A DNA stretch of 64,000 nucleotides from Flavobacterium noncentrifugens. Lineage in GTDB: Bacteria; Bacteroidota; Bacteroidia; Flavobacteriales; Flavobacteriaceae. How positions within the stretch are numbered: the stretch's first letter is position 1; every line of letters begins with the position of its first letter. Made by a program: the position numbers and the translations under genes. The notes beneath the pieces are model-generated. The model had not been told where the DNA came from and ran no database searches. It saw only the letters and a program-made list of their open reading frames with translations. Below, in pieces: positions 1-8,688 of this stretch. The stretch lies in NCBI RefSeq assembly GCF_900100375.1, contig NZ_FNEZ01000002.1, forward strand, positions 558,001 to 622,000. The letters run 5' to 3'.

Positions 1-694
1 GCAGATCAGTTTTATTTTGAAAGACAATATATTGGTGTCGTTCCAGGAAAAGAAAAGCGATTTTTTTACGCACATCCGCGAACGCATTAAAACCCATAGC
101 GGCATCGTCCGGAAAAAGAAAAACGATTATTTGCTGTATTTGCTGCTTGAAGCCGTAATGGAAAATTTCTACATTACGATCGAATATTACGAAAATTGCA
201 TCGAAGATTTAATGATCGAAGCCAAAACCAGCGACAAGCCTGACGTTTTGGAACGCATTGAAAAAACCGGCGAAAACCTGAATTTCCTGAAACGGTCGAT
301 TTCGCCGTTGCGCGATGCGCTTTTCAATTTAAAATCGGTTCACGAGGATGACGATTACGACGGCATTGAAAAGAACAATTATACTTTTTTCGCGCGCCTT
401 CACCAGAAAACACTTGAATTGCTCGAGCAGATCGAATATGACAACAATGCGCTCGACAGCGCTTCCAGCTTTTATTTTGCTGCGCAAGGCCACAGGATGA
501 ATGAAGTCATGAAAATCCTGACGGCGGTTTCTGTGATCTTTATGCCGCTGACGTTTATCGTTGGCGTTTACGGGATGAACTTTGATTTCATGCCGGAATT
601 GCGCTTCAAATACGGTTATTTTGCCGTGCTATTTGTGATGCTTTTGCTCGTTTTGGTAATGGTCAGTTATTTTAAAAAGAAGAAATGGTTTTAG
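1..694 (+). CDS. corA: CorA-family Mg2+/Co2+ transporter, C-terminal part (5' end outside window)
   Basis: The frame is open from base 2 and reads QISFILKDNIL before the first possible internal start, so the gene begins upstream and about the last 230 residues are present. The cytoplasmic helical stalk is followed by two membrane segments at the end. The CorA signature YGMNF sits at the end of the first membrane helix, and a short basic tail (KKKKW) follows the second. CorA proteins form pentameric inner-membrane channels for Mg2+ and Co2+, with the GMN motif at the selectivity mouth. The gene ends two bases before the stop of the convergent outer-membrane protein gene, with no terminator hairpin between them. 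The family call is firm; the substrate is inferred from the family. Confidence 0.9.
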   Translation, partial: QISFILKDNILVSFQEKKSDFFTHIRERIKTHSGIVRKKKNDYLLYLLLEAVMENFYITIEYYENCIEDLMIEAKTSDKPDVLERIEKTGENLNFLKRSISPLRDALFNLKSVHEDDDYDGIEKNNYTFFARLHQKTLELLEQIEYDNNALDSASSFYFAAQGHRMNEVMKILTAVSVIFMPLTFIVGVYGMNFDFMPELRFKYGYFAVLFVMLLLVLVMVSYFKKKKWF

Positions 695-695
695 G

Positions 696-1892
696 TTACA
701 GCACTTTGAAGCCCAACGTAATTCCGTAAGTGGAAAGATCTGCACCTTGGTATTGGTAATGTTTTAATGGATTGCGTTTGAAATTGTAACGGAAACCAAT
801 GCTGTACCGTTTGTAGTCGAAACCGGTTCCTATGAAAAAATTCCCGCAGGTCGATGTGTCTAACCGGCCTTCGCTTTGTGCGTAAAATCCGCTTTTCTGA
901 ATGTAATTAGAACCTAAATTAATAGAAGCATTGTATCCGGCTTCCAGAAAAATTTTCGGTGTTTTGCCTAAAAACATATAATGGCGCGCGCCAACTGGGA
1001 TTTCAATCGTATTCAGGCTTGCGTTGTTGGCCGAAACCGTACCGATTTTTGCATTATTGGTTTTATACGATTGATAAACCGGAGCTGCAAACATCGCCCA
1101 TTTGTTTTTGTTAAACGGGAAAATGTATTCCACTTCAAGTCCTGCATTATATAAAGGATCTTGCCCAAAATCCCGAGTTTGATACGAATCTACTACTTTT
1201 AGGCTGGCAAATCCTGCGCCGGCAATTACTTTTAGGTTCAAGCTTGCTGTCGATTGTTTTGCCGGGCCAACTGCGGTGTTTTCTGAATTACCGCCATTGT
1301 ATTTTAAGAAAATGGAAGTCAGGTCTTTTTGTTTGTATTCCAGTTTTTCAAGTGTTTTCTGGTTTACAGCTTCAGATTTTAACACCGTAAGCTGCTGTCT
1401 GAAGTAATTATTTGCTCCAAGGTTTCCCGGAGAAGATATGTATTGTTTGTACACCAGCTGTTCTGGATTTCCTTGGTTTTCACGGCTGAAGAAATAGCGT
1501 ACGAGGTTTCCATCTTCATATTTGTATAAATTGGCACGGCCTTCTGCAAGTACTTTCAAAAATAAAATTGCATTTTCAAAATCAGGATTGCGGTTCGAGG
1601 TCAGTCTATTGATATCGCTTGGCGAGCGGTCTATTTTTACAGAAAAGCGCACATATTTCGACGCATTTTCAATTCCGAATTCTTTAATGGCACCGATATC
1701 CTTTTTTTTGATTTCGGATGCTGCGTCTGCTTTGTAATCAATCGACGTGGGGTTGTTTTTCCAGTCGACGTTGCGGATGAGGCAATTGGTTTTAACGCCG
1801 TTGTTGCTGATGAAATATCCGGGTTCAAAATTAATCTGGGCGAATGCCTGTAAGTTCATAGACAATACCAGGAGCATAAAAAGTCTTTTCAT
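696..1892 (-). CDS. Outer-membrane beta-barrel protein of unknown function
   Basis: I chose the ATG at 1892 because it gives a clean signal peptide (MKRLFMLLVLSMNLQAFAQ). The frame is open 16 codons further upstream, but that extension would bury the signal. The product is about 398 residues. The mature N-terminal half is mixed alpha/beta. The C-terminal half, from about residue 220, shows alternating hydrophobic/aromatic strands (YIFPFNKNKWAMFAAPVY, RYSIGFRYNF) ending in GITLGFKVL, which is typical of PorT-like or OmpA-like barrels of Bacteroidetes. It is probably an outer-membrane protein. I recognise no specific function. It is divergent from the TonB receptor gene at 2030. Confidence 0.7.
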   Translation of the reverse strand: MKRLFMLLVLSMNLQAFAQINFEPGYFISNNGVKTNCLIRNVDWKNNPTSIDYKADAASEIKKKDIGAIKEFGIENASKYVRFSVKIDRSPSDINRLTSNRNPDFENAILFLKVLAEGRANLYKYEDGNLVRYFFSRENQGNPEQLVYKQYISSPGNLGANNYFRQQLTVLKSEAVNQKTLEKLEYKQKDLTSIFLKYNGGNSENTAVGPAKQSTASLNLKVIAGAGFASLKVVDSYQTRDFGQDPLYNAGLEVEYIFPFNKNKWAMFAAPVYQSYKTNNAKIGTVSANNASLNTIEIPVGARHYMFLGKTPKIFLEAGYNASINLGSNYIQKSGFYAQSEGRLDTSTCGNFFIGTGFDYKRYSIGFRYNFKRNPLKHYQYQGADLSTYGITLGFKVL

Positions 1893-2029
1893 TTTGTATT
1901 TGTTTGCTGGCCCTAAAGTAATCTTTTTTAACAAATCCACAACTCATCCCGAAAATTCTACAATTCGGTAATTAAATGTTTTATAGTTTTGTGAGCCGAC
2001 TGATATTTGCCTTACCAAAATAGAACAAC

Positions 2030-4171
2030 ATGAAATCAATCTTTACATTTTTAATCTTTTTATGCACGACAGCCGCTTTTTCCCAAAATATCGTTTCAGG
2101 AAAAGTGGTCGATGAAAAAGGCAAAGGCGTTCCGGGGGCAAATCTCTTTATCGACGGGACTTATGACGGCACCTCAAGTGATGAAAACGGAAACTTTTCT
2201 TTTACGACTGATACGACCGGAAATCAGGTGCTGGTTGCGAGTTTCCTGATTTATGAAACTTCAAGGACGACGATTGATGTTTCCAATTTTAAAGATAAAA
2301 CCATCAAACTTCGCGAAAATGTCAATTCGCTCGACGCGGTTGTGGTGTCTGCCGGAACCATGGAATCGGGCGATAAAGCCAGGGTTTCGGTCTTAAAGCC
2401 ATTGGATATCGTAACAACAGCCGGATCAGCCGGGGATATAGTTGCAGCTTTGCAGACGCTGCCCGGAACACAAACCGTTGGCGAAAGCGGCAGATTGTTT
2501 GTTCGCGGTGGCGAAGCCGATGAAACACAGACTTACGTGGATGGGATTCGCGTGGCACAACCTTACGGATCGACAACCCAGAATTTACCGACACGCGGCC
2601 GTTTTTCCCCATTTTTATTCAGCGGAATTTCATTTTCCACAGGCGGATATTCAGCAGAATATGGCGAAGCGCTTTCGAGCGTGCTTCTTTTGAATACGCA
2701 GGACGAACCAGATCAGAATAAAACCGATATTTCATTAATGACCGTTGGCCTCGGCATTGGAAATACGCAGAAATGGGCAAAAAGTTCGTTAAGTGTCAAT
2801 GCAGCTTACATTGATCTGGCGCCATACCAAAAAGCAATTCCGCAAAATATCGATTGGAACAGGCCGTTTCAGTCGTTGTCTGGAGAAGCGGTTTACCGAT
2901 ACGGATTCAACAACGGTTTGCTCAAGGTTTATGGGGCTTTCGACGCTTCGAGATACGACCTAAACCAATCGAATATCAATCTGGATCATAAAATGCGCGT
3001 GGATCTATCGAATAATAATCTGTATTTGAATGCTTCGTATAAAGGAAATTTTAGTGGAAACTGGCAAATCACATCGGGCGTAAGCTACGGCTATGGCGCC
3101 AATAAAATCGGTTTGGATGAAGATGAAGTCGAAAATGCCGAAAATGCGGCACATCTGAAACTAAAATTCCGAAAAAGCTTTTCAGACCGGGTAAAATTGT
3201 CTTTTGGAGGCGATTATTTCATTACGGATTTTGATGAACAATATACAGGATTTCCGCAAATTGGGTACAATGCCAATATTGCAGCAGTTTATTCGGAAGC
3301 AGATGTTTTCTTTTCGAAAAAATTCGCTGCAAAAGTCGGCATCCGCGCTTCAAACAACGATTTGCTGAACGAAACGAATGTGGCGCCGAGGATTTCATTG
3401 GCCTACAAAATCGCAAAATACAGCCAGTTTTCATTCGCTTATGGCGATTTTACACAGGCACCGAGACAGGAATACCTGAAATATTCCAAATTCTTTGAAA
3501 GCGAAAAGGCATCGCATTACATCCTGAATTTCCAATATGCGAAAGAACGCCAGACTTTGAGACTCGAAGCCTATTACAAAGATTACCGCAATTTGGTTGG
3601 CTACGATACGCCAACTGTAGCTTACAATTCGAATTTCAACAACAACGGAAACGGTTATGCCGCAGGTTTGGATGTGTTTTGGAGAGACGGAAAATCGGTA
3701 AAAAACCTTGAATACTGGGTTTCATATTCGTACATTGATACCAAAAGAATGTATCAGAACTTTCCTGAAAAAGTCACCCCGAGCTTTGTTGCCGATCATA
3801 ATTTGTCATTGGTAACCAAATACTGGATTCCGGATTGGAAGTCGCAAATCGGCTTTACAAACAGCTTCAGCAGCGGCCGTCCATACAACAACCCGAACGA
3901 AATCAAGTTTATGAACGGAAAAACCAAAAGCTATAACAACCTTGCGTTTAATTGGGCTTATTTGTTAACGGCGCAAAAAATCTTGTATTTTTCAGTTTCA
4001 AACGTACTCGGAAGCCAAAATGTTTATGGTTATGAATATGCAAACCAGAAAAACAGCAATGGTATTTATGCCCGACAAGCCATTACGCCAACAGCCGACA
4101 GGTTCTTTTTCGTAGGCTTCTTCTGGACGATCAGCCAGGATAAAAAGAGCAATCAGCTGGATAATCTTTGA
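2030..4171 (+). CDS. TonB-dependent receptor with carboxypeptidase-regulatory-like domain
   Basis: The 713-residue outer-membrane receptor starts with a signal peptide (MKSIFTFLIFLCTTAAFSQ). A CarboxypepD_reg-like beta-sandwich follows at about residues 20-105 (VSGKVVDEKGKGVPGANL). The plug domain comes next, at about 130-230 (LFVRGGEADETQTYVDGI), and then a long beta-barrel to the C-terminus. Such receptors import substrates such as siderophores, peptides or oligosaccharides using TonB energy. No SusD partner lies beside it, so it is not a classical SusC/SusD pair. The barrel has typical aromatic strand ends. Two small exported proteins and a sensor kinase follow on the same strand after a gap of more than 200 bases. 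The substrate is not predictable from sequence. Confidence 0.88.
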   Translation: MKSIFTFLIFLCTTAAFSQNIVSGKVVDEKGKGVPGANLFIDGTYDGTSSDENGNFSFTTDTTGNQVLVASFLIYETSRTTIDVSNFKDKTIKLRENVNSLDAVVVSAGTMESGDKARVSVLKPLDIVTTAGSAGDIVAALQTLPGTQTVGESGRLFVRGGEADETQTYVDGIRVAQPYGSTTQNLPTRGRFSPFLFSGISFSTGGYSAEYGEALSSVLLLNTQDEPDQNKTDISLMTVGLGIGNTQKWAKSSLSVNAAYIDLAPYQKAIPQNIDWNRPFQSLSGEAVYRYGFNNGLLKVYGAFDASRYDLNQSNINLDHKMRVDLSNNNLYLNASYKGNFSGNWQITSGVSYGYGANKIGLDEDEVENAENAAHLKLKFRKSFSDRVKLSFGGDYFITDFDEQYTGFPQIGYNANIAAVYSEADVFFSKKFAAKVGIRASNNDLLNETNVAPRISLAYKIAKYSQFSFAYGDFTQAPRQEYLKYSKFFESEKASHYILNFQYAKERQTLRLEAYYKDYRNLVGYDTPTVAYNSNFNNNGNGYAAGLDVFWRDGKSVKNLEYWVSYSYIDTKRMYQNFPEKVTPSFVADHNLSLVTKYWIPDWKSQIGFTNSFSSGRPYNNPNEIKFMNGKTKSYNNLAFNWAYLLTAQKILYFSVSNVLGSQNVYGYEYANQKNSNGIYARQAITPTADRFFFVGFFWTISQDKKSNQLDNL

Positions 4172-4252
4172 TTGGTCTAAAGTCGGAAGTTGGGCGAGGT
4201 AAAAAAGTACAAGAAATTTTTAAAGGAACTGTTACCGGTTTCAAGGGTTTTT

Positions 4253-4280
4253 GACTTTAGACTTTCAGACTTTCGACTTA
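4253..4280. repeat. Short degenerate GACTTT tandem repeat
   Basis: Four imperfect units of 7-8 bases built on GACTTT occur in tandem upstream of the DUF2141 gene. A related reverse-complement array (AAAGTC units) occurs at 50942-50996 upstream of the YdeI-like gene. Function is unknown. Confidence 0.5.
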
Positions 4281-4385
4281 AAACACAACTCATCCTCAAA
4301 ATTCAACAGTTCAGTTACAATAAATTTTAAAAGCAATATCGCAAACGTAGATTTGTCCAGTAATTCAATACCAACAAAAACAATT

Positions 4386-4799
4386 ATGAAAAAATCAATC
4401 TTAGTTTTAGTAATTTTATTTGCAGGCATGATGCAGGCGCAAACAGTGAGCCTTGAAGTGAAAGTTTCGGGTTTTAAAAACAATGATGGAAAATTGAAAG
4501 TAGGTTTGTACAATTCGGAATCCACATTTCTGAAAACGGTATACAAAAGCCTGGCTTCGGATATTAAAAACGAAACCGCAACCGTTACTTTTACAGATCT
4601 TCCGAAAGGTGAATATGCGGTCAGCGTTTACCATGATGAAAATACAAACGGTGTAATGGACAAGAATATGTTTGGTATTCCAAGTGAAGACTACGCCGCG
4701 TCAAACAATGCAAAAGGCGTGATGGGCCCGCCAAAATATGCCGATGCAAAATTTACGATCAATACCAATTCAAAAATAAAAATCACACTTAACAATTAA
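4386..4799 (+). CDS. DUF2141-family exported protein
   Basis: The start at 4386 gives a 137-residue protein with a clear signal peptide (MKKSILVLVILFAGMMQAQ). The open frame reaches back to 4251, but that part is low-complexity spacer. The mature part matches the DUF2141 pattern as I know it: KVSGFKNNDGKLKVGLYN near the N-terminus, then LPKGEYAVSVYHDENTNGVMD and a GPPKYADAKF motif near the C-terminus. DUF2141 proteins are small secreted or periplasmic beta-sandwich proteins without a defined function. The gene is followed after 4 bases by another exported protein with a very similar signal sequence, so the two are probably co-transcribed. Confidence 0.85.
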   Translation: MKKSILVLVILFAGMMQAQTVSLEVKVSGFKNNDGKLKVGLYNSESTFLKTVYKSLASDIKNETATVTFTDLPKGEYAVSVYHDENTNGVMDKNMFGIPSEDYAASNNAKGVMGPPKYADAKFTINTNSKIKITLNN

Positions 4800-4803
4800 G
4801 ATC

Positions 4804-5430
4804 ATGAAAAAATTACTTTTAGTTTTCGCAATATTTGTAACAGGTATGTCTCAGGCACAAACCAAATTTGAACAGGGAATGGGACAGGCTTTCGGCTTGT
4901 GGAAAGAAGGTAAGCCGGCTGAAGCGACTGCTTTATTTGAAAGAATCGCTGGTGCGGAGAAAAACAGTTGGCTTCCGAACTATTACGTGGCGTTTATTAG
5001 TACGATTTCATCTTTCGAAACAAAGGATAAGGAAAAAGTAAATGCATTGCTTACAAAGGCTCAGAATGTGCTTGACATTGAAATGGCAAAAGACCCGAAC
5101 AATCCGGAATTGTTAGTATTGCAGGCATTGACCTATACGGGCTGGATTGCTTTTGATCCGATGACAAATGGTATGAAATATTCGCCAAAAGTAATGGAGC
5201 TATACGGAAAAGCCGAAGCGATCGCCCCTGAAAACCCAAGAGTAGTTTACGGAAAAGCCGAATTCGAGATTGGCGGCGCAAAATTTTTCGGAACAGACAC
5301 CAAACCGATGTGCGCGGAAATCGACAGGGCAATAACATTGTTTGCAAAGTTCAAACCTGAAACACCTTTCAGTCCAAAATGGGGATTGGATCGCGCTTTG
5401 GATATCCAGAAGGAATGCGGTAAGAAATAA
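4804..5430 (+). CDS. Exported TPR-like protein of unknown function
   Basis: The 208-residue product starts with a signal peptide (MKKLLLVFAIFVTGMSQAQ) nearly identical in style to that of the preceding gene. The mature protein is helical and reads like irregular tetratricopeptide repeats: WKEGKPAEATALFERIA, then ALTYTGWIAFD and MELYGKAEAIAPENPRVVYGKAEFEIGG. Two or three TPR-like helix pairs are visible. Two cysteines occur late (PMCAEID, QKECGKK). It probably acts in the periplasm as a protein-interaction module. It lies 4 bases after the DUF2141 gene and 42 bases before the sensor kinase, which suggests one transcript. Confidence 0.65.
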   Translation: MKKLLLVFAIFVTGMSQAQTKFEQGMGQAFGLWKEGKPAEATALFERIAGAEKNSWLPNYYVAFISTISSFETKDKEKVNALLTKAQNVLDIEMAKDPNNPELLVLQALTYTGWIAFDPMTNGMKYSPKVMELYGKAEAIAPENPRVVYGKAEFEIGGAKFFGTDTKPMCAEIDRAITLFAKFKPETPFSPKWGLDRALDIQKECGKK

Positions 5431-5472
5431 GGTTTATATATAAAATTACACCAAATTAGATAAATACGCAAA

Positions 5473-6816
5473 ATGAAATTCAAAAAGCTCATATCGAACA
5501 CCTTAATCATGGGAATTGGCATTTTTTTGCTGATTCAGTTGCTGAATTGGATTTTTGGGAGCAAGATCATTTTTGATAATAATATGCTGTTTATGTTGAT
5601 GTATACGATTTTGTATACATTTTGCCTTGGAGCCGCAAATTACGGAATCTTTCACCTGCTGGATAAGTATTTTGAATCCGATAGGTTTTCTGCGAAGCGT
5701 GTCGTTATCGGATTTATTGCCTCGTTTGTAGTGTCATTGCTTGTAATTTTCCTGCTTCGGATTTTTGAGGATGTAATTATGGAAGGGCGTTCATTTACCG
5801 AATTCCTTTCAAAAGAGAATCCGGCGAATTATGTGTTTGCCATTGTGATTACTTTTTTCGTCACGCTTTCGTTGTATGCGTTCAATTTTTACAAAGCATA
5901 TCAGGAAAATAAAGTACAGCAACAAAAGATCATTGCGGGCACAGCATCGGCAAAATTTGAGAGTTTAAAGAATCAAATCGATCCACATTTTTTATTCAAC
6001 AGCCTCAATGTGCTCAGTTCGCTTATCGAGGAAAATCCAGAAAATGCCCAAAGATTTACAACTTCACTTTCAAAAGTTTACCGTTATGTACTTGAACAAA
6101 AAGATAAAGAACTTATAGGAATAGAAGAAGAGCTTTCATTTGCGAAAACCTACATGAATTTGCTGAAGATGCGCTTCGAAAACAGCTTGTTTTATGAGCT
6201 TCCGCAAACGGTCTTAAATCCCGAAGCAAAGGTGGTTCCGCTGTCATTGCAATTGCTCTTGGAAAACACGGTAAAGCACAATGTGGTAAGTGAACAGCGT
6301 CCGTTGTACATCAGGATTTTTGTTGAAAACGATTATCTGGTCATTGAAAACGACCTTCAGAAAAAAGAGGTGATCCAGGACAGGCAGGGTGTTGGCTTGC
6401 AAAATATTGTCAGCAGATACGGAATTATCACCAGGCGGAAGGTTTTGGTAGAGCAAACTGCTAAAATATTTTCGGTAAAGATCCCGATCCTGACCAAACA
6501 AGTTTCGGTAATCATGGAAGCCACATACAACGATCAGCAAAATACTTACCGGAAAGCGCAGAAAAGGGTAGAAGACATCAAGGGTTTTTATGGCAATCTG
6601 GCTTCCTACATTGTGGTTATCGGCGGCTTGGCGATTTTAAACCTGGTGACTTACTCACAATATTTATGGTTTTTATTCCCGGCTGGCGGCTGGGGAATCG
6701 GGGTGCTTTTTCACGGATTGAACGTCTTTAATTTCGTGCCGTTTTTAGGGCGCGACTGGGAAGAAAAAAAGATCAGCAGACTCATGGAACAATACAAATC
6801 TAACAAATGGAAATAA
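5473..6816 (+). CDS. LytS/YehU-type sensor histidine kinase with C-terminal 2TM domain
   Basis: The 447-residue protein has four membrane segments at about residues 8-28, 38-62, 78-98 and 118-140. The His_kinase (PF06580) dimerisation motif NQIDPHFLFNSLN places the phospho-acceptor at His172. The ATPase N-box is LLLENTVKHN (about 261-270) and the G-box is QGVGLQNI (about 305-312). After the ATPase domain, from about residue 358, comes a complete 2TM domain (PF13239): AQKRVEDIKGFYGNL, a membrane helix, WGIGVLFHGL, a second hydrophobic stretch, then FLGRDWEEKKI. Most LytS-type kinases end after the ATPase domain. The partner regulator is the LytTR gene at 7504. Two stand-alone 2TM proteins lie between them. 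Confidence 0.9.
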   Translation: MKFKKLISNTLIMGIGIFLLIQLLNWIFGSKIIFDNNMLFMLMYTILYTFCLGAANYGIFHLLDKYFESDRFSAKRVVIGFIASFVVSLLVIFLLRIFEDVIMEGRSFTEFLSKENPANYVFAIVITFFVTLSLYAFNFYKAYQENKVQQQKIIAGTASAKFESLKNQIDPHFLFNSLNVLSSLIEENPENAQRFTTSLSKVYRYVLEQKDKELIGIEEELSFAKTYMNLLKMRFENSLFYELPQTVLNPEAKVVPLSLQLLLENTVKHNVVSEQRPLYIRIFVENDYLVIENDLQKKEVIQDRQGVGLQNIVSRYGIITRRKVLVEQTAKIFSVKIPILTKQVSVIMEATYNDQQNTYRKAQKRVEDIKGFYGNLASYIVVIGGLAILNLVTYSQYLWFLFPAGGWGIGVLFHGLNVFNFVPFLGRDWEEKKISRLMEQYKSNKWK

Positions 6817-6824
6817 CAGCAACC

Positions 6825-7139
6825 ATGGAAAATTCAAAACTTTCAGAAGCGATGTTGTATCGCAGGGCAAAAAAACAAGCGCATAATATTAGAGCTTTTT
6901 ACATCAATTTGACGTGCTATTTAATCGTGATACCGATTTTGATCTATGTCAATTTAACCTATTCTCCGGAACATATCTGGTTTGTATATTCGGCTTTGGG
7001 CTGGGGAATCGGATTGACTTTTCACGGACTGGCAGCATTCAATTATAGTCCGTTTTTAGGGCGCGAATGGGAGAAAAACAAAATACAGCAAATACTTGAT
7101 AAAGAAAGTAGTAAAAGCAATCAATTCACTAATCAATAA
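6825..7139 (+). CDS. 2TM domain-containing small membrane protein
   Basis: This is a 104-residue stand-alone 2TM protein (PF13239-like) if the ATG at 6825 is used. An in-frame ATG at 6807 would overlap the kinase gene by 10 bases and cannot be excluded. The layout repeats the kinase tail: YRRAKKQAHNIRAFYINL, hydrophobic helix about residues 25-45, WFVYSALGWGIGLTFHGL, then FLGREWEKNKI. Basic and amphipathic ends flank the two membrane helices. The near-identical motif order suggests that the three copies arose by duplication and could pack together in the membrane. Function is unknown. Confidence 0.8.
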   Translation: MENSKLSEAMLYRRAKKQAHNIRAFYINLTCYLIVIPILIYVNLTYSPEHIWFVYSALGWGIGLTFHGLAAFNYSPFLGREWEKNKIQQILDKESSKSNQFTNQ

Positions 7140-7152
7140 AATAAAAAAAAAC

Positions 7153-7470
7153 ATGGAGATCATAAACGACCCGGAGCAATTAAAATTCGAAAGAGCCAAG
7201 AAAAGAGTCAAAACCATTGCAGGTTTCTACAGGCATTTTGCGATTTATATTATTGTAAATTTGTTTTTAATCGCAACAAACTATTTCAATCTCGAACCGG
7301 GTGAAAAATTCTGGGAATTCAGCACATTTTCAACGGCATTTTTCTGGGGCATCGGATTGCTGTTTCATGCACTTAGTGTATTTGGCCCGAATGTGTTTTT
7401 AGGACACGACTGGGAAGAAAAGAAAATCAAGGAATATATGAACCGCGACCAGCAAACCAAATGGGAATAA
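7153..7470 (+). CDS. 2TM domain-containing small membrane protein
   Basis: Starting at the ATG at 7153 gives 105 residues. The frame is open further back into the preceding gene, but the family signature starts here (FERAKKRVKTIAGFYRHF). It has two hydrophobic segments, then FFWGIGLLFHAL and FLGHDWEEKKIKEYM. It is the third consecutive 2TM unit in the cluster, after the kinase tail and the preceding gene. It ends 33 bases before the response-regulator start. It is probably co-transcribed with the kinase and regulator. Biochemical role is unknown. Confidence 0.82.
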   Translation: MEIINDPEQLKFERAKKRVKTIAGFYRHFAIYIIVNLFLIATNYFNLEPGEKFWEFSTFSTAFFWGIGLLFHALSVFGPNVFLGHDWEEKKIKEYMNRDQQTKWE

Positions 7471-7503
7471 TTTAACCGCATATTGCCAATCACAATCCAA
7501 TTT

Positions 7504-8259
7504 ATGAAAACCATCATTATTGAAGATGAAAAGCCCGCAGCGCGCCTACTTCAAAGAAAGCTCGAAAAATTAAATGTTACTGCTGAAATCATGCTGCATT
7601 CTGTCGAAGAATCTATTGCCTGGTTTTCTAAAAACGAACATCCTGATTTGATTTTTCTCGACATTCAATTGTCTGATGGATTGTCATTCGAAATCTTTGA
7701 AAAAGTCAATATCAAAAGCGCGATTATCTTTACGACTGCCTATGATGAATATGCGTTAAAGGCCTTTAAATTAAACAGTATTGATTATTTACTGAAACCG
7801 ATTGATGAAGATGATTTGGAACTAGCGATCGGTAAATTCAGATTAAGGATGCCAAAACAAGAGAACATCCAGCTCGACTTCGACCAGATCAAAAGAATGC
7901 TGAGCAATCCGTTTGAAAAGAGTTTTAAAAAACGTTTTACGGTTAAAATCGGGCAGCATTTGAAAGTGATTGCGGTCGAAGAAATCGAATGCTTTTTCAG
8001 TGAGAATAAAGGCACGTACATTCATACAACAGACAACCGCAATTATTTAATTGAATCCACATTGGAGCTACTCGAAAACGAACTCGATCCTTCAGATTTC
8101 TTTCGCGTAAGCCGAAAATTTATCATTCCGATGCGCGCCATCAAAGAAATTGTTTTATACAGCAATTCGCGCTTAAAAGTGATTTTACCAACATTCAAAG
8201 ACGATGATGTCATTGTAAGCCGCGAAAAAGTTTCTGATTTCAAAACGTGGATCGGCTAA
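7504..8259 (+). CDS. LytTR-family response regulator
   Basis: The ATG at 7504 opens directly on the receiver domain (MKTIIIEDEKPAARLL). Receiver landmarks are the acidic pocket at Glu7-Asp8, phospho-acceptor Asp53 (LIFLDIQLSDG), the Thr77/Thr78 region and Lys98 (YLLKPI). A LytTR DNA-binding domain fills about residues 140-240 (KIGQHLKVIAVEEIECFFSE, then FFRVSRKFIIPM). The protein is 251 residues, normal for the family. It is the obvious cognate partner of the 2TM-kinase at 5473. A strong terminator immediately follows its stop codon, so it is the last gene of the cluster. Targets are unknown. Confidence 0.93.
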   Translation: MKTIIIEDEKPAARLLQRKLEKLNVTAEIMLHSVEESIAWFSKNEHPDLIFLDIQLSDGLSFEIFEKVNIKSAIIFTTAYDEYALKAFKLNSIDYLLKPIDEDDLELAIGKFRLRMPKQENIQLDFDQIKRMLSNPFEKSFKKRFTVKIGQHLKVIAVEEIECFFSENKGTYIHTTDNRNYLIESTLELLENELDPSDFFRVSRKFIIPMRAIKEIVLYSNSRLKVILPTFKDDDVIVSREKVSDFKTWIG

Positions 8260-8263
8260 AATA

Positions 8264-8292
8264 AAAATCCGCTTCGGTTAGAAGCGGATTTT
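8264..8292 (+). terminator. Intrinsic terminator after the LytTR regulator
   Basis: A 12-bp perfect stem (AAAATCCGCTTC with GAAGCGGATTTT) with a 5-base loop begins four bases after the LytTR stop codon. Being A-rich on one side and T-rich on the other, it could also serve the convergent CsbD gene. Confidence 0.85.
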
Positions 8293-8312
8293 CTGGTTAG
8301 ATGTAACCAAAC

Positions 8313-8495
8313 TTAATCCAGCAAGGACTTTATTTCTTTTTCAGTCTTTCCTAATTTCTGCTGCAATTTTCCCCAAAGCTCGTCGTCCTTTCCTTCTTCG
8401 TATAACAAATCGTCATCAGTTAATTCTGCAAATTTTTGTTTGAGTTTTCCTTTCAACTCATTCCAGTTTCCTTTAATTTCTTTTGAATTTGGCAT
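8313..8495 (-). CDS. CsbD-family small stress protein
   Basis: This is a 60-residue protein starting at the ATG at 8495. The frame is open 40 codons further upstream, but that stretch is intergenic in character. It shows the CsbD pattern: [26 protein letters not shown], then [21 protein letters not shown]. CsbD proteins are small, charged, abundant under general stress in many bacteria, and of unknown molecular function. It is convergent with the LytTR gene across the shared terminator. Confidence 0.9.
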   Translation of the reverse strand: MPNSKEIKGNWNELKGKLKQKFAELTDDDLLYEEGKDDELWGKLQQKLGKTEKEIKSLLD

Positions 8496-8688
8496 GGCTC
8501 TATATTTAAATTTATAGATGCAAGTTCGTTCATTTAATCTTAAATGCCTTACAGGATTTTTTGTTTTGCTTGTATGATTTATCCGTATAGTTTTTAATCT
8601 GGCTAAATTCAACAATTATAAATTAGTTTATATAAAGAATCTTAAGTTATTAGAATACAAAAGATTAAATATATCATATAGATTTAGT

